A stretch of 64,000 nt of DNA from Nostoc sp. KVJ20 (GTDB taxonomy: Bacteria; Cyanobacteriota; Cyanobacteriia; Cyanobacteriales; Nostocaceae). Below, piece after piece: positions 37,756 through 48,087 of the stretch. The stretch covers positions 79,812 through 143,811 of the forward strand of contig NZ_KV757605.1 of the NCBI RefSeq assembly GCF_001712795.1. Reading direction: 5' to 3'. The notes below the pieces were generated by a model, which searched no databases, had not been told where the DNA came from, and saw nothing but the letters and a program-made list of their open reading frames with translations. The position numbers and the translations under genes are program-made. Positions within the stretch are counted from its first letter, which is position 1. Each line of letters begins with the position of its first letter.

Positions 37756-38848
37756 GTTGCACTTCGGGGTCTTCTTCCAAGGTGGGATATGTAACAATTT
37801 GTTGACGGCGGTGGAAAAGAGAAATATTCTGACTACGCAACCATCCCACTATGCCGTCAGGAAGGACTGTGACAACTATTAAAAATAGTGCGCCTTGGAA
37901 AAATAGCCAGATTTCGGCAAATTGTTCGCTTAAAAAAGTGCGGGCATAATTTACTAACAAAGTTCCGACAATCGCCCCAATTAAAGTAGCGCGTCCGCCT
38001 ACAGCTACCCAAATCACCATTTCAATCGAAAAGGCAATATCCATTGCTCTGGGTGATACAGAACCACTTTGAATGGTGTAAAATCCTCCTGCTATCCCTG
38101 CGATCGCACCGGAAACTGCAAACACCAACACCTTAAAATCTGTAGGGTCGTAGCCAGAAAATCTTACCCGACTTTCATCATCACGAATCGCTATCAACAA
38201 CCTCCCAAAGCGTCCGCTTGTCAACCAGCGACAAACGCCGTAGGTGGCTGCGAGAAAAACTACCGTCAGCGTGTAGAAAATCAATTGCGTCTTGGCATCG
38301 CTGACCGTTGCCCCAAAGAAAGTTGTAAAATCTATCAGTCCGTTCGTACCGTTGAAAAATTGTTGTTGACCGTTAAAGAAGTTGAAAAATACAATAGTTC
38401 CGGCTTGGGTCAAGATAGAAAAATAAACTCCCTTGAGGCGATTCCGAAATACTAAATATCCTAATATTCCCGCCAATAACCCTGGAATTAGTACCACAGC
38501 AGCTATTGTCAAAGGAAACGAATAAAAAGGTTGCCAAAACGCGGGAAGTTCCGTAACCCCATAAAGTCCCATGAAATCAGGTAATTCTCCAGTAGGGACT
38601 TGGAGTTTGAGGTACATTGCGATCGCATATCCACCCAAACCAAAGAAAATACCATGTCCCAAACTTAGTAAACCAGTATAACCCCAAATCAAATCAATAC
38701 CCAAAGCCACGATCGCCAGTGACAAAAATCGCCCCAATAAATTCAGGCGAAACTCCGAAAGCAGCAATGGCATGATAATTATAAGGAAGAGTGCGATCGC
38801 AATCACCACCCCCACCTCAATTAAAATTAACCTTCCCCCCTTCTTTAT
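37730..38848 (-). CDS. urtC: Urea ABC transporter permease UrtC
   Basis: About 372 residues with 8-10 hydrophobic helices and the LivM-type signature (GYTGLLSLGHGIFFGLGGY). It forms the inner-membrane channel with UrtB. The ATG at 38848 has GAGG 9 bases upstream. An ATG at 38869 would add MQRIQRM, encoded by a common CTCTGCATCTCTGCGG repeat, and has no good site. Confidence 0.92.
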   Translation of the reverse strand: MKKGGRLILIEVGVVIAIALFLIIIMPLLLSEFRLNLLGRFLSLAIVALGIDLIWGYTGLLSLGHGIFFGLGGYAIAMYLKLQVPTGELPDFMGLYGVTELPAFWQPFYSFPLTIAAVVLIPGLLAGILGYLVFRNRLKGVYFSILTQAGTIVFFNFFNGQQQFFNGTNGLIDFTTFFGATVSDAKTQLIFYTLTVVFLAATYGVCRWLTSGRFGRLLIAIRDDESRVRFSGYDPTDFKVLVFAVSGAIAGIAGGFYTIQSGSVSPRAMDIAFSIEMVIWVAVGGRATLIGAIVGTLLVNYARTFLSEQFAEIWLFFQGALFLIVVTVLPDGIVGWLRSQNISLFHRRQQIVTYPTLEEDPEVQHERENIGN

Positions 38849-38878
38849 CATTCTCTGTATCCTCTGCATCTCTGCGGT

Positions 38879-40039
38879 TTAAACATCAACAGTACGTCCC
38901 TTCTGTGGAAAAATCCCCCCAGGTTTCCACTGTAAAAACACAATAATCAGCGCAAATACCATCACCTTTGCCATACTCGTCGTGGCAAAAAAAGTAAAGA
39001 AATCAGCTAAAGGTTTAACAGGAGTCAACAACAAAGCCAAAGTCCCAGAACCAATTAAAAAATTAGCCGTACCAATACCCAAAGCTGCCAAAATAGTACC
39101 GGCTAAATTGCCCACACCTCCAACAACAACAACCATAAAAGTATCGATAATATAGTTTTGTCCCGTATTTGGCCCTACAGAACCAAGCAAACTAATCGCA
39201 CATCCCGCCACACCAGCTAAACCAGAACCCAGTGCAAAAGTAATCGCATCAACCTTTTGAGTTGGGATACCCAAACAAGCACTCATACTCCGGTTTTGTG
39301 TCACAGCCCGAATTCTTAAACCCCAGCTAGAACGTTGTAAGAATAAGTAAATTCCTGATACACAGATTATTGTTAAAGCAATAATAAATAATCTGGCGAA
39401 GGGTAATTGTACACCACCTAAAGACATCCCTGCTTGTAACCAAGTAGGCGCAGTTACATCCACATTTTGAGCGCCAAACCAAGGTTGAGTTACTGCTAAC
39501 TGATAAGTTTGACTCAATAAATTGCCTGTTGTAATTGTCACCCCCAGCGATAATAAAAATATCACCGCCACAATCCAGTTACGAACTCTTCCCAAATCTG
39601 TGCGGGAATTTAAAATCCATAAACCTCCAAAAAACAACAGAGAAAATAAGCCTATACCAATTATCAATACCCAATTCACACTGCGGACAAACTGCTGAAA
39701 AATTAAACTTACTCCCCAAGTTGCCAATAGAGTTTCTAACGGTCGTCCATAGAGATAACGAATCACGCCTTTTTCTAGAATTAATCCCACAGCAGCCGTG
39801 AAAATAAAAGCGATAATCAAAGCCAAAAATATATAAACTTCAAACCATACCCCGCCCAATTGTTTACATACATTTTGCACAACATAAGTTGTATAAGCAC
39901 CGAACATCATCAATTCACCATGCGCCATATTAATGACGCCCATCAATCCAAATATAATGGCTAGTCCCAACGCGGCAATCAATAATACAGCGCCAATACT
40001 AATACCATTAAATACAGCTTCTAAAAATCCTGCTAACAC
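38879..40039 (-). CDS. urtB: Urea ABC transporter permease UrtB
   Basis: 386 residues, LivH-type permease (IFGLMGVINMAHGELMMFGAY) with multiple helices. GTG start with AGGAG 6 bases upstream. It lies close before urtC (no more than 30 bases). Confidence 0.93.
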   Translation of the reverse strand: MLAGFLEAVFNGISIGAVLLIAALGLAIIFGLMGVINMAHGELMMFGAYTTYVVQNVCKQLGGVWFEVYIFLALIIAFIFTAAVGLILEKGVIRYLYGRPLETLLATWGVSLIFQQFVRSVNWVLIIGIGLFSLLFFGGLWILNSRTDLGRVRNWIVAVIFLLSLGVTITTGNLLSQTYQLAVTQPWFGAQNVDVTAPTWLQAGMSLGGVQLPFARLFIIALTIICVSGIYLFLQRSSWGLRIRAVTQNRSMSACLGIPTQKVDAITFALGSGLAGVAGCAISLLGSVGPNTGQNYIIDTFMVVVVGGVGNLAGTILAALGIGTANFLIGSGTLALLLTPVKPLADFFTFFATTSMAKVMVFALIIVFLQWKPGGIFPQKGRTVDV

Positions 40040-40290
40040 TTATTTCTCCTATCTATCAGCTTCTCGTTTTTAGAATTAACGTAGGATATGTTAGGCGTGC
40101 ATTTCTATATTATTTCTAACAAAAAACATGACATGACCTCCTAACGCACCGTTATCTAAGATGGTGCGTTAGGCTAAAGCCGTAACACACCCTACTTATT
40201 TCTGATAGTTCGTAATCATTAATTAATTACGAATTACGAATTACGAATTACGTAGCTTGCTTCTCGCCTTTGGCGAGTATTACGAATTAT

Positions 40291-41607
40291 TTAGGCTTTC
40301 TTGAACTTACCACCCTTAGCCGGGTCAGTCCAATCACAAGCAAATCCTTTAGTCTCTTTTACAAACTGATTCCAAGGAACTGGCTCAACTGGTGTTGGAG
40401 TAGCATAGACAATATCAAACAATCCATCTTGTCTAACTTGACCAATCCGCACAATTTTAGATATGTGATGATTGGCATCCATTGTCACTTTCCCTTCAGG
40501 CGCATCTAGAGTTTGACCATAAGCCGCCGCCCGCACTTTTTCTAAATCAGTAGTTCCAGCTTTTTGTACTGCTTGCTTCCACAAATAAACTGCAATGTAT
40601 GCTGCTTCCATTGGGTCATTTGTCACCCGATTTTCACCGTACTCTTTCTTGAAAGCTGCCACAAACTTTTTATTAGCAGGTGTGTCTACTGTTTGGAAAT
40701 AGTTCCAGGCTGCATAGTGACCTTGGAGATACTCTACACCAATTGCTTTAACTTCTTCTTCGGCAATACTTACAGACATAGAGGGATATTTATCTGGTGT
40801 CAATCCAGCCCCTTTCAATTGTTTGAAGAAAGCCACGTTGCTATCACCATTCAAAGTGTTATAAATCACGCCACCATTGGGCAAATTTTGCTTGATTTTA
40901 GTGATAATTGGTGTAACTTCTGTGTTACCAAGAGGTAAATAATCTTCACCAACTGTTTTTCCGCCTAAAGCTTCTAGTTGAGCTTTAATAATTGTATTAG
41001 CTGTCCGGGGAAAAACGTAGTCAGAGCCAACTAAAAAGAATTCTTTGCCCTTATTTTTTAACAGCCAATCAACAGATGGTTCGATTTGTTGATTTGGCGC
41101 AGCGCCAGTGTAGAAAATGTTTTTAGAACACTCCTGACCTTCATATTGCACAGGATACCAGAGCATGTGATTTTTGCTCTCGAATACTGGCTTGACGTTC
41201 TTACGGCTAGCAGAAGTCCAGCAACCAAAAACTACACTTACTTTATCTTGATCGATTAGCTTGGTTGCTTTTTCTCTAAAAGTATCCCAGTTAGAAGCAC
41301 CATCTTCGGTAATTGCTTCAATTTGTTTACCTAAGACACCACCAGCAGCGTTTATTTCTTTGATTGCTAATTTTTCAGCATCGACAACGCTTTTTTCACT
41401 AATAGACATAGTACCACTCAGAGAGTGCAAAATACCTATCTTGATGGTATCACCCGCAGTAGCCGCCGCTGGTGAAGCAGCAGGAGGTGCGGCTGGAGTC
41501 TCTGTTGCAGTTGGAGAATTATTCGCGCAAGCTTTCAAAAAAAAGCTGCTTCCAAAAGTTGCAGAACCGTAGATTAAAAACTTGCGTCGGTTAAATTGTC
41601 TTCTCAT
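40291..41607 (-). CDS. urtA: Urea-binding lipoprotein UrtA
   Basis: 438 residues of the periplasmic type I binding-protein fold. The N-terminus has a twin-arginine-like RRKFL and a lipobox ending at FLKAC, then an Ala/Pro/Thr linker, so it is probably a membrane-anchored lipoprotein. Conserved parts: [17 protein letters not shown] and [16 protein letters not shown]. It starts the urtABCD run. A possible NtcA site is upstream. Confidence 0.94.
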   Translation of the reverse strand: MRRQFNRRKFLIYGSATFGSSFFLKACANNSPTATETPAAPPAASPAAATAGDTIKIGILHSLSGTMSISEKSVVDAEKLAIKEINAAGGVLGKQIEAITEDGASNWDTFREKATKLIDQDKVSVVFGCWTSASRKNVKPVFESKNHMLWYPVQYEGQECSKNIFYTGAAPNQQIEPSVDWLLKNKGKEFFLVGSDYVFPRTANTIIKAQLEALGGKTVGEDYLPLGNTEVTPIITKIKQNLPNGGVIYNTLNGDSNVAFFKQLKGAGLTPDKYPSMSVSIAEEEVKAIGVEYLQGHYAAWNYFQTVDTPANKKFVAAFKKEYGENRVTNDPMEAAYIAVYLWKQAVQKAGTTDLEKVRAAAYGQTLDAPEGKVTMDANHHISKIVRIGQVRQDGLFDIVYATPTPVEPVPWNQFVKETKGFACDWTDPAKGGKFKKA

Positions 41608-41656
41608 ATCTTTATGAATTTTCCTCTTGATGAATCAGCCAACTTATAGAAAGCTG

Positions 41657-41699
41657 ACAATATCAATCTTCAAAGTGTGATATTAGTGCGATAGTTTAC
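41657..41699 (-). promoter_or_regulatory. Possible NtcA-activated promoter of urtA
   Basis: In gene direction GTA-N8-CAC (41699-41686, one mismatch to GTA-N8-TAC), 23 bases, then TATTGT (41662-41657), the spacing of class II NtcA promoters. Confidence 0.4.
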
Positions 41700-42032
41700 T
41701 AGTAAAAAGTGACGTGTTATACAAAAAAGTTCATTTTTGTAATAAAAAACAAACTTTTTAATATTAAGCTTTGTTAACTTCATAAATATTTTCATATCTA
41801 TGCAATTATGTTGTGGAGGAAGAAAAATCTTTCTCTTCCACGAATGCCTGAGATTCTAGACAGTCTTTGAAGGTGCGATAAATCGCGTCTCTACATCAGG
41901 GTTTTGTTGCTCATTCTGAACTGTATTGAGTTGAAAACATCTGTCTTTTTTCAAAATGCTAGTCGCTACTGAACAGATAGCTGCTTGACACAGCAATATA
42001 AGGAATATTTTGTGTTTTTCACTGTGGGGCTT

Positions 42033-43172
42033 TTAGATTAGCATTTTTGTAATTATTTCATCTTCGTTGCCAGTTGCAAAATTAGCAAAGCGTTTTGCCA
42101 AAGGTGGTATAAGTACTAGGGGATTGCTAAACCCAGAAAAAACATGAACGCTTTCAAATCCTGGGATAGCACCAATTAAGGGTAGTTGATTGCCACTAAA
42201 TGCCACTAAGCAATGATACCAAGTTCCTGGTAAATTCTCCAATGTTGGTAAAATTTGACCAACACTTCTTCGCAACCATTTTTCGCTTACCTCTGAGTTT
42301 ACCTTGGCATGAGGATCTGCGATCACACGGCTAATTTGACCAATGCGGATACTACCGTCTGGAAACTGAATTGCACCCGCATCTAAAATTGGCGGTACTA
42401 AATCATTACCAAGTTCATCCCACAATTCATCAACTTGAGTAGATTCAGCTTCTAGTTGAAACCGTTGTAGATTAGCCGGCATAACTAAAGTGCGTAGCTT
42501 AATATCAACAGGTGGGGTTTCAATGATTTCTGCATGGGTAAAATACAGCTTGATGGAAACACCAGCAGATTTTAGCAGTTGGCGGCTGAGTCCACCCGCA
42601 CAAATGACAACGTTAGCGCTGTGGTAAGTTGCAGTGGTGGTTTTGACACCATCTTGCAATACTTGCAAAACTTGGGTAATCTGCATTTCACCACCAGCAC
42701 ATTCAAAGGCTTGGATGTAAGCAAGTGATGTTTTTTCTGGGTGAATATGACCGTGTTTGACAGTTAAAGCACCAGATATAGCTTCTCGATTTAGCTGCGG
42801 TTCCAACTCACAAGCTTCTTGGACACTGAGTAAACGAGGTGGAATGGCAAAATGATTATATGATGCCGCAGTTGCTTCTGGGTCATTAGCGGCTGAAATA
42901 GTCAGTAATAAATCTAATTCCCGAAACTGGATATCAGCGTCTAACTCTTGAGATAGGATATGGTAACGTGCGATCGCTTCTTCGCACAATAGCCGAGTTA
43001 ATGGCGTATTGCCAGACCAATAGGCAAGTCCACCATAACTATAGCGAGTTGCATTCTGTGGTGTGCTGTATTGCTCCAACAAAAGTACAGCAAAACCTGT
43101 TTTTACTAATTCGTAAGCGAGTGCAGCACCCGTAATTCCACCACCAACCACAATCCAGTCGTATATTTTCAT
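42033..43172 (-). CDS. FAD-dependent amino-acid oxidase family protein
   Basis: 379 residues. Dinucleotide-binding motif VVGGGITGAALAYEL at residues 8-22, a DAO-type fold, and a second FAD contact near the C-terminus (FSGNQLPLIGAIPGFE). The family oxidises amines or amino acids (glycine oxidase, D-amino-acid oxidase, sarcosine oxidase); the substrate is unknown. It starts 26 bases after the 2-oxoglutarate oxygenase gene, so the two are probably one operon. Confidence 0.82.
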   Translation of the reverse strand: MKIYDWIVVGGGITGAALAYELVKTGFAVLLLEQYSTPQNATRYSYGGLAYWSGNTPLTRLLCEEAIARYHILSQELDADIQFRELDLLLTISAANDPEATAASYNHFAIPPRLLSVQEACELEPQLNREAISGALTVKHGHIHPEKTSLAYIQAFECAGGEMQITQVLQVLQDGVKTTTATYHSANVVICAGGLSRQLLKSAGVSIKLYFTHAEIIETPPVDIKLRTLVMPANLQRFQLEAESTQVDELWDELGNDLVPPILDAGAIQFPDGSIRIGQISRVIADPHAKVNSEVSEKWLRRSVGQILPTLENLPGTWYHCLVAFSGNQLPLIGAIPGFESVHVFSGFSNPLVLIPPLAKRFANFATGNEDEIITKMLI

Positions 43173-43197
43173 ATTAAATATCTTTCTTAACTACGAA

Positions 43198-44091
43198 TTA
43201 CGAATTACCATAACTTGCTTGTAAACGACTTAAAAGATATTCTCCCGCAAGGATAGGGGGATAAATAGGCGATTGTTCTTTCTGGCAACTTTCCAAACAA
43301 GTAATTTCGGTATCATCATTAGGATGACAGAAAAAAGCGATAGAATACCGGGACTGCTTCACCCTATCATCACTAGGAATCATCACTCGATGCTTAGTTG
43401 AGCAAAATACATGATTTGTCCAGCGTTGCATTAAATCACCAGTATTGACTATTACAGTATCAGGAATTGCAGGTGCGGCAATCCAATCTCCAGATGTTGT
43501 TTGTACTTCCAACCCGCCAATGTCATCTTGGAAAAGTAAGGTAATACTGCCATAATCGGAATGTTCACCAGCACGAACTTGTCCGGGTTTAACTGGTGTC
43601 TGCAATGGGGGATAGTGTAATAATCGCAAGGTATGATTTTGTTGATTATGTCTTGTTGTAAAAAAATCTTCTGGCAATTCCAACGCCAATGCATAAGCTT
43701 GTAATATCGTGTTGGCAAGTTCTGTACAACCATCATAAAAGATGACAATTGAAGCATCTATCCCTACAGCCACTTGTTTGTTGACATTCAACGCCTCTTT
43801 TAAGTCGCCTGGATTATTGGGGTTAAGACGTTCTCTCTCAATCCCAACGTAACCCGTGTTACTAAATTCATCACTCCAAGCTTGCTTTTGCTTGACTTCT
43901 AAAGGTAGATTGAAGAAAGATTTGCTGTGAGTGAATACTTGATTTATTAGTTTTTTTGATATTCCCGAATTTTGCAAGTACATGAAACCAATTTCATGAC
44001 AAGCTTGATAAATTTGTTTCACAACAGCTTGCCGAGTTGCTGCGTTGCTACTGCTGAAGGCAGTTAAATCAATTACTGGAATGATGACCAT
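43198..44091 (-). CDS. 2-oxoglutarate / Fe(II) oxygenase, isopenicillin-N-synthase family
   Basis: 297 residues. The iron facial triad is visible: GEHSDYGS (His and Asp) and TKHRV (His). RYSIAFF contributes the Arg-x-Ser that binds the co-substrate. The N-terminal DIOX_N-like part starts at IPVIDLTAF. Substrate unknown. The linkage to the FAD enzyme suggests a shared small-molecule pathway. Confidence 0.85.
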   Translation of the reverse strand: MVIIPVIDLTAFSSSNAATRQAVVKQIYQACHEIGFMYLQNSGISKKLINQVFTHSKSFFNLPLEVKQKQAWSDEFSNTGYVGIERERLNPNNPGDLKEALNVNKQVAVGIDASIVIFYDGCTELANTILQAYALALELPEDFFTTRHNQQNHTLRLLHYPPLQTPVKPGQVRAGEHSDYGSITLLFQDDIGGLEVQTTSGDWIAAPAIPDTVIVNTGDLMQRWTNHVFCSTKHRVMIPSDDRVKQSRYSIAFFCHPNDDTEITCLESCQKEQSPIYPPILAGEYLLSRLQASYGNS

Positions 44092-44143
44092 TGATATTTC
44101 TAAATTTTTGATTTTGTTTAATGATTTAGCGGAAGGATAAACT

Positions 44144-44656
44144 TTGCTTAAAATTATTCAGATAGAGACTGACGAACACAAATCTTATATACAGGAAATA
44201 TTTTGGGAATATTTTAACGAGACTAAGTTAATATTCAGCGATCAATTCGGCATTAATTTAGATGTTAATACATTCTTTGAGCAATATATGACTCAACTTC
44301 ACGAATTTCTACACCCTTCAGGACGCTTTCTTCTGGGACAATCCGAGGCAAAAATAGTCGGCTGTGTTTGCTTGCGAAAGATTGGTGAAGATGTTGGCGA
44401 AATTAAAAGGATGTATGTAAGATCAGAATTTCGCCGAAAAGGAATCGGTCGGGCATTGTTACAAGATATCATCAATGAAGCTGTCTGCATTGGTTACTCA
44501 AGGATACGTTTAGACAGCGCCCCTTTTGCAAAGGAAGCACAGGCACTTTATCGTGCATTTGGCTTTCAGGATATCAAACCATATTTGGAAAAAACAGAAA
44601 TTCCTTTAGAACATCGTGCAAACTGGATTTTTATGGAATTGATTTTAAAATCATGA
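44144..44656 (+). CDS. GNAT N-acetyltransferase
   Basis: 170 residues with the acetyl-CoA-binding pattern EFRRKGIGRALLQDI. AAGGA at 44133-44137 sits 6 bases before a TTG at 44144, and no in-frame ATG lies nearby, so a TTG start is the best choice. The stop overlaps the next gene by four bases. Confidence 0.85.
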   Translation: MLKIIQIETDEHKSYIQEIFWEYFNETKLIFSDQFGINLDVNTFFEQYMTQLHEFLHPSGRFLLGQSEAKIVGCVCLRKIGEDVGEIKRMYVRSEFRRKGIGRALLQDIINEAVCIGYSRIRLDSAPFAKEAQALYRAFGFQDIKPYLEKTEIPLEHRANWIFMELILKS

Positions 44657-45159
44657 ATATTCGTTGTGAAACTTTGACAGACTACCCAGCAATAGCTGAG
44701 GTGAATACATTAGCATTTGGACAAGAAAACGAGGCTAAACTTGTAGAGAAAATTCGCCGTTCTGACCGCTATATTCCAGAACTTTCGTTAGTTGCAGAAT
44801 TTGAAAATGTTGTAGTCGGTCATATTTTATTTAGCTATATTGACCTGGTAAGTAAAGAAACATTGCAGGTACTTGGTTTAGCACCTTTGGCAATTCATCC
44901 ACAGTTTCAAAGACAAGGAATTGGTAGTGCATTAATCAAAGCCGGGTTAGAGATAGCAGAGGCAAAGAAAGAAGCCGTAGTAATTGTACTAGGTCATCCC
45001 CAATTTTATACTCGTTTTGGCTTCAAAACTTCTGTTGTTTATGGAATTGAGTCTCCCTTTCCAATACCAGAGCAATTTTTAATGGTTAAAGCACTGCAAA
45101 ATTATCAGGAAAGTTACAAAGGAAAAGTGGTTTATCCATCTACTTTTGATGGAGTATAA
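44653..45159 (+). CDS. GNAT N-acetyltransferase, YhbS-like
   Basis: 168 residues with QFQRQGIGSALIKAG and the VIVLGHPQFYTRFGF stretch of YhbS-type acetyltransferases. ATGA overlap with the preceding GNAT gene shows co-translation. The two proteins are not close copies. Substrate unknown. Confidence 0.85.
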   Translation: MNIRCETLTDYPAIAEVNTLAFGQENEAKLVEKIRRSDRYIPELSLVAEFENVVVGHILFSYIDLVSKETLQVLGLAPLAIHPQFQRQGIGSALIKAGLEIAEAKKEAVVIVLGHPQFYTRFGFKTSVVYGIESPFPIPEQFLMVKALQNYQESYKGKVVYPSTFDGV

Positions 45160-45318
45160 GTCGCGCACAGGTTCAAAGATGATAGGTTATTTGAAAAGTG
45201 GTTAATTGTAATTTCATTAACAGATTTATTGAAGAAGCTGGCAAGCTGAAGTTTTGAGCGATCGCTAATTTTTCATTAACAATTCCTGACGCTGAGATTA
45301 GACCTGGAATATTTCTCT

Positions 45319-46017
45319 CTAAATAGATATTTTATCAACAAAATTTTGATGTTCTGGTGTAGATAACCCTTGCTGCAAAATGGCTAAAACTTTAGCTAAG
45401 TCTCCTGATAATAATGCTGATTTTGCTAACCATAACCCTGGAAAAACTTGAGAGCAAACTATATCATCTGTATTCGGTTCAAGTTGAATATACTCGCCTT
45501 CTTGTAACCTAAACCAATCAAATTGACGGTCATAAACTCGCCAGACTAAATATTCTTGTACTTGATTCCGACGATACACTTTTAGCTTTTTATGCAAATC
45601 ATAGGAAGCACTAGAAGCGGCAATTTCTACAATTAATTCTGGCGCACCTTCCACATAATCATCCTGATTAATGTGCGACTGTCCACCTTGTTCTATTCTT
45701 AATAAGGCATCTGGTTGGGGTTCGTTATCAGCATCTATTAAAACTGTGGTATTGTCTGCTAAACCTACACCCGATGTAGCTGCTTTATATACTCCCAGCC
45801 AAGCCATAATGTAAGCGTGGGGTTCTCCATGACTTTTGATTCTCAATGGGGATGCCACGTAAACAACTCCTTCAATCAATTCTGCTTTCTTCAGATTAGG
45901 CATGGCATGGTAGCGTCGCTCAAATTCATGACGGGTGAGCTTGTCGCCATTTTCTAAAGGCGGAATTGCCAAAATTTGAGAAGTTGTGTCAGCAGTTATC
46001 ATAATTTTCTCGATCAT
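45319..46017 (-). CDS. Uma2-family (DUF820) putative endonuclease
   Basis: 232 residues with the PD-(D/E)xK core seen as EPQPDALL and APELIVEIAASS, and the usual RRNQVQEYLVWRV. Such genes are very numerous in cyanobacteria and their function is poorly known. Start at 46017; an internal ATG at 46002 is also possible. Confidence 0.85.
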   Translation of the reverse strand: MIEKIMITADTTSQILAIPPLENGDKLTRHEFERRYHAMPNLKKAELIEGVVYVASPLRIKSHGEPHAYIMAWLGVYKAATSGVGLADNTTVLIDADNEPQPDALLRIEQGGQSHINQDDYVEGAPELIVEIAASSASYDLHKKLKVYRRNQVQEYLVWRVYDRQFDWFRLQEGEYIQLEPNTDDIVCSQVFPGLWLAKSALLSGDLAKVLAILQQGLSTPEHQNFVDKISI

Positions 46018-46218
46018 GCTGGAATACTGACATTACTAAACTAATGTTATCATCTCGCTAATATTTCCAGTTATGTTAAGGAATTTTAATGTAGGATGTT
46101 TTGTCGCAGAGCGCAACGCACAGTCAACAATATCAGGTGCGTTAGCCTAACTAATATTATATTATTGAATTTTTTTTCACTGACTTATACCAATTTTGTA
46201 TAAAGCTGCATAGAATTA

Positions 46219-46302
46219 GATCCTCCCTAGCCCCCTTAAAAAGGGGGGAACTGGAAAAACATCTATCAAAGTCCCCCTTTTTAAGGGGGATTTAGGGGGA
46301 TC
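46219..46302. repeat. GATCC(C)CCCTA...GGGGGATC inverted-repeat element
   Basis: Ends GATCCTCCCTAGCCCCC and GGGGGATTTAGGGGGATC; inside, CCCCTTAAAAAGGGG is palindromic on both sides. A related, longer copy is at 62849-62968. Probably a non-autonomous MITE or REP-like element. Confidence 0.7.
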
Positions 46303-46417
46303 GAGATATGTGCAACTTCACATTAAATTGGTATTACTTAAATCAAATTGACTTTTATTGTGCAATAGCACCAAGATTATACCAATTTAATTAATTATTG
46401 CAACACATCCTTGGGTA

Positions 46418-46680
46418 AAGACGCGATGAATCGCGTCTCTACAAATGGTTTATTTGTCGCATTCTTTTTTCAAATTGATATTATCCGAAAAATGGGTTTA
46501 AAACCCCGTGCTTCCAGCACGGCTTTAAAGTAATGAGTAAGGAGTAATGAGTTTCATAGTGGATGAAAAACGGGTATTTACTCATTACTTATTACTTATT
46601 ACTCATTACTCCTGACTCATTACTCCTGACTCCAGAATCACCCTGAGTTCACGGCGGTGAGGATGACAATAATTCATCAA
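46418..46680. repeat. Intergenic repeats (GACGCGAT palindrome and ACTCATTACT arrays)
   Basis: AGACGCGATGAATCGCGTCT palindrome near 46421-46440, a GCACGG hairpin (about 46509-46524), then complementary AATGAGTAAGGAG and ACTCATTACTTATTACT runs. No gene is seen. Confidence 0.7.
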
Positions 46681-48078
46681 TTAGTTGTTATTTAAAATTA
46701 CTGGTGCTGAAACTATACCTTTTGCCTCTAACGTAGCCGCAACCCGTAAAATCAATGCTTCATTATATGGTGCTGCTATTAATTGCACACCTAAAGGTAA
46801 TGCATTCTGACGCTGAATTGGCATTGATAAAACTGGTAAACCAATGAAAGATAATGGTTGAGTAAATAACCCTAAATGAGGACGGACAAGAATTTCTTCG
46901 CCATCCAAAATCATCGTTTGTTGACCAATTAACGGTGCGGAAATTGGTGTAGTTGGGGCAAGGATTACATCAACATTTTGAAAAACTTCCCGCACGCGAT
47001 CGCAATACCATTTTCTAAACCGTTGTGCTTGCAGATACCAGCTACTAGGAATTAACGCCCCAGCCAAAAAGCGATCGCGTGTAGCCGCATCAAAATCTTG
47101 AGGACGACATCGCAATTTTTCCAAATGCAGATTTGCGCCCTCGCTAGCTGTAATCACAAAGGCTGCTGCACGGGCGCGGTGTGCTTCTGGTATGATTACG
47201 TATTCAGTGACTTCTATTGTATCAGCTACCTTTCGTACTGCTGCTAAAGCTTCCGATTCTGCGCCTTTGGTGAAATAATCACCAGCGATCGCAATTCTGA
47301 TATCAGAAATATCCTGTTTAAGTTGTGGTAAAACCAATTCAGGCGGACGTTTTGTACAAATTGGATCGCGATCATCTTCTCCCTGAAGCACATCAAACAC
47401 TGTCGCGATATCCTGCACCGATCGCGCAAAAGGGCCAATGTGGTCAAAACTGCTAGAAAATAAAGCTACCCCAGCACGAGATAACCTCCCGTAAGTCGGC
47501 TTGAAACCAAAAACGCCGCACAACGCCGCCGGAACGCGAATTGAACCATTAGTATCAGAACCCAACGTCAACGGTACTAATCCAGCAGCCACAGCCGCCG
47601 CTGAACCACCTGATGAACCACCAGCAACTCGCCGTAAATCATGGGGGTTATGAGTAGCGCCGTAATGAGAATTTTCCGTTACGAAGCCATAAGCGTACTC
47701 ATCCATATTCAAAGCGCCAACCAGCACCGCACCCGCTTGTTTCAGCTTCGCTACTGCGGTTGCATCAAGGCTGGCTGCTGGATTTTCTGCATTGATTTTC
47801 GATCCCGCCAGAGTCGTTAAACCAGCGATATCGAAGAGATTTTTCACCGCAAAAGGCACACCAGCCAGCACTCCCGGATGATTACCTTGGGCAATTTCCC
47901 TGTCAATGCGGGCTGCATCCGTTAAAGCTGTTTCAGCAGTGATAGCCGTAAAACAGTTGAGTTGATGATCTCGCGCAGCGATTCGTGCTAATGCAGCTTT
48001 GGTGACATCCACCGCGCTAACTTTGCCTTCACGCACAGCAGCAGCTATTGTGATGGCATCGGCTGAATTAAAATTCAT
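46681..48078 (-). CDS. AtzE-family amidohydrolase
   Basis: 465 residues of the amidase-signature family with the Ser-cisSer-Lys triad: PFAVKNL (Lys), GGSSGGSAAAV and GSDTNGSIRVPAALC (serines). The sequence runs closest, from memory, to AtzE-type 1-carboxybiuret hydrolases. An AtzG-like small protein (48816-49004), the known partner of AtzE, lies just upstream. It therefore probably removes an amide nitrogen from a urea-like compound. A GatA-type role is less likely because no GatB is seen. Confidence 0.82.
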   Translation of the reverse strand: MNFNSADAITIAAAVREGKVSAVDVTKAALARIAARDHQLNCFTAITAETALTDAARIDREIAQGNHPGVLAGVPFAVKNLFDIAGLTTLAGSKINAENPAASLDATAVAKLKQAGAVLVGALNMDEYAYGFVTENSHYGATHNPHDLRRVAGGSSGGSAAAVAAGLVPLTLGSDTNGSIRVPAALCGVFGFKPTYGRLSRAGVALFSSSFDHIGPFARSVQDIATVFDVLQGEDDRDPICTKRPPELVLPQLKQDISDIRIAIAGDYFTKGAESEALAAVRKVADTIEVTEYVIIPEAHRARAAAFVITASEGANLHLEKLRCRPQDFDAATRDRFLAGALIPSSWYLQAQRFRKWYCDRVREVFQNVDVILAPTTPISAPLIGQQTMILDGEEILVRPHLGLFTQPLSFIGLPVLSMPIQRQNALPLGVQLIAAPYNEALILRVAATLEAKGIVSAPVILNNN

Positions 48079-48087
48079 GCTGAAATA

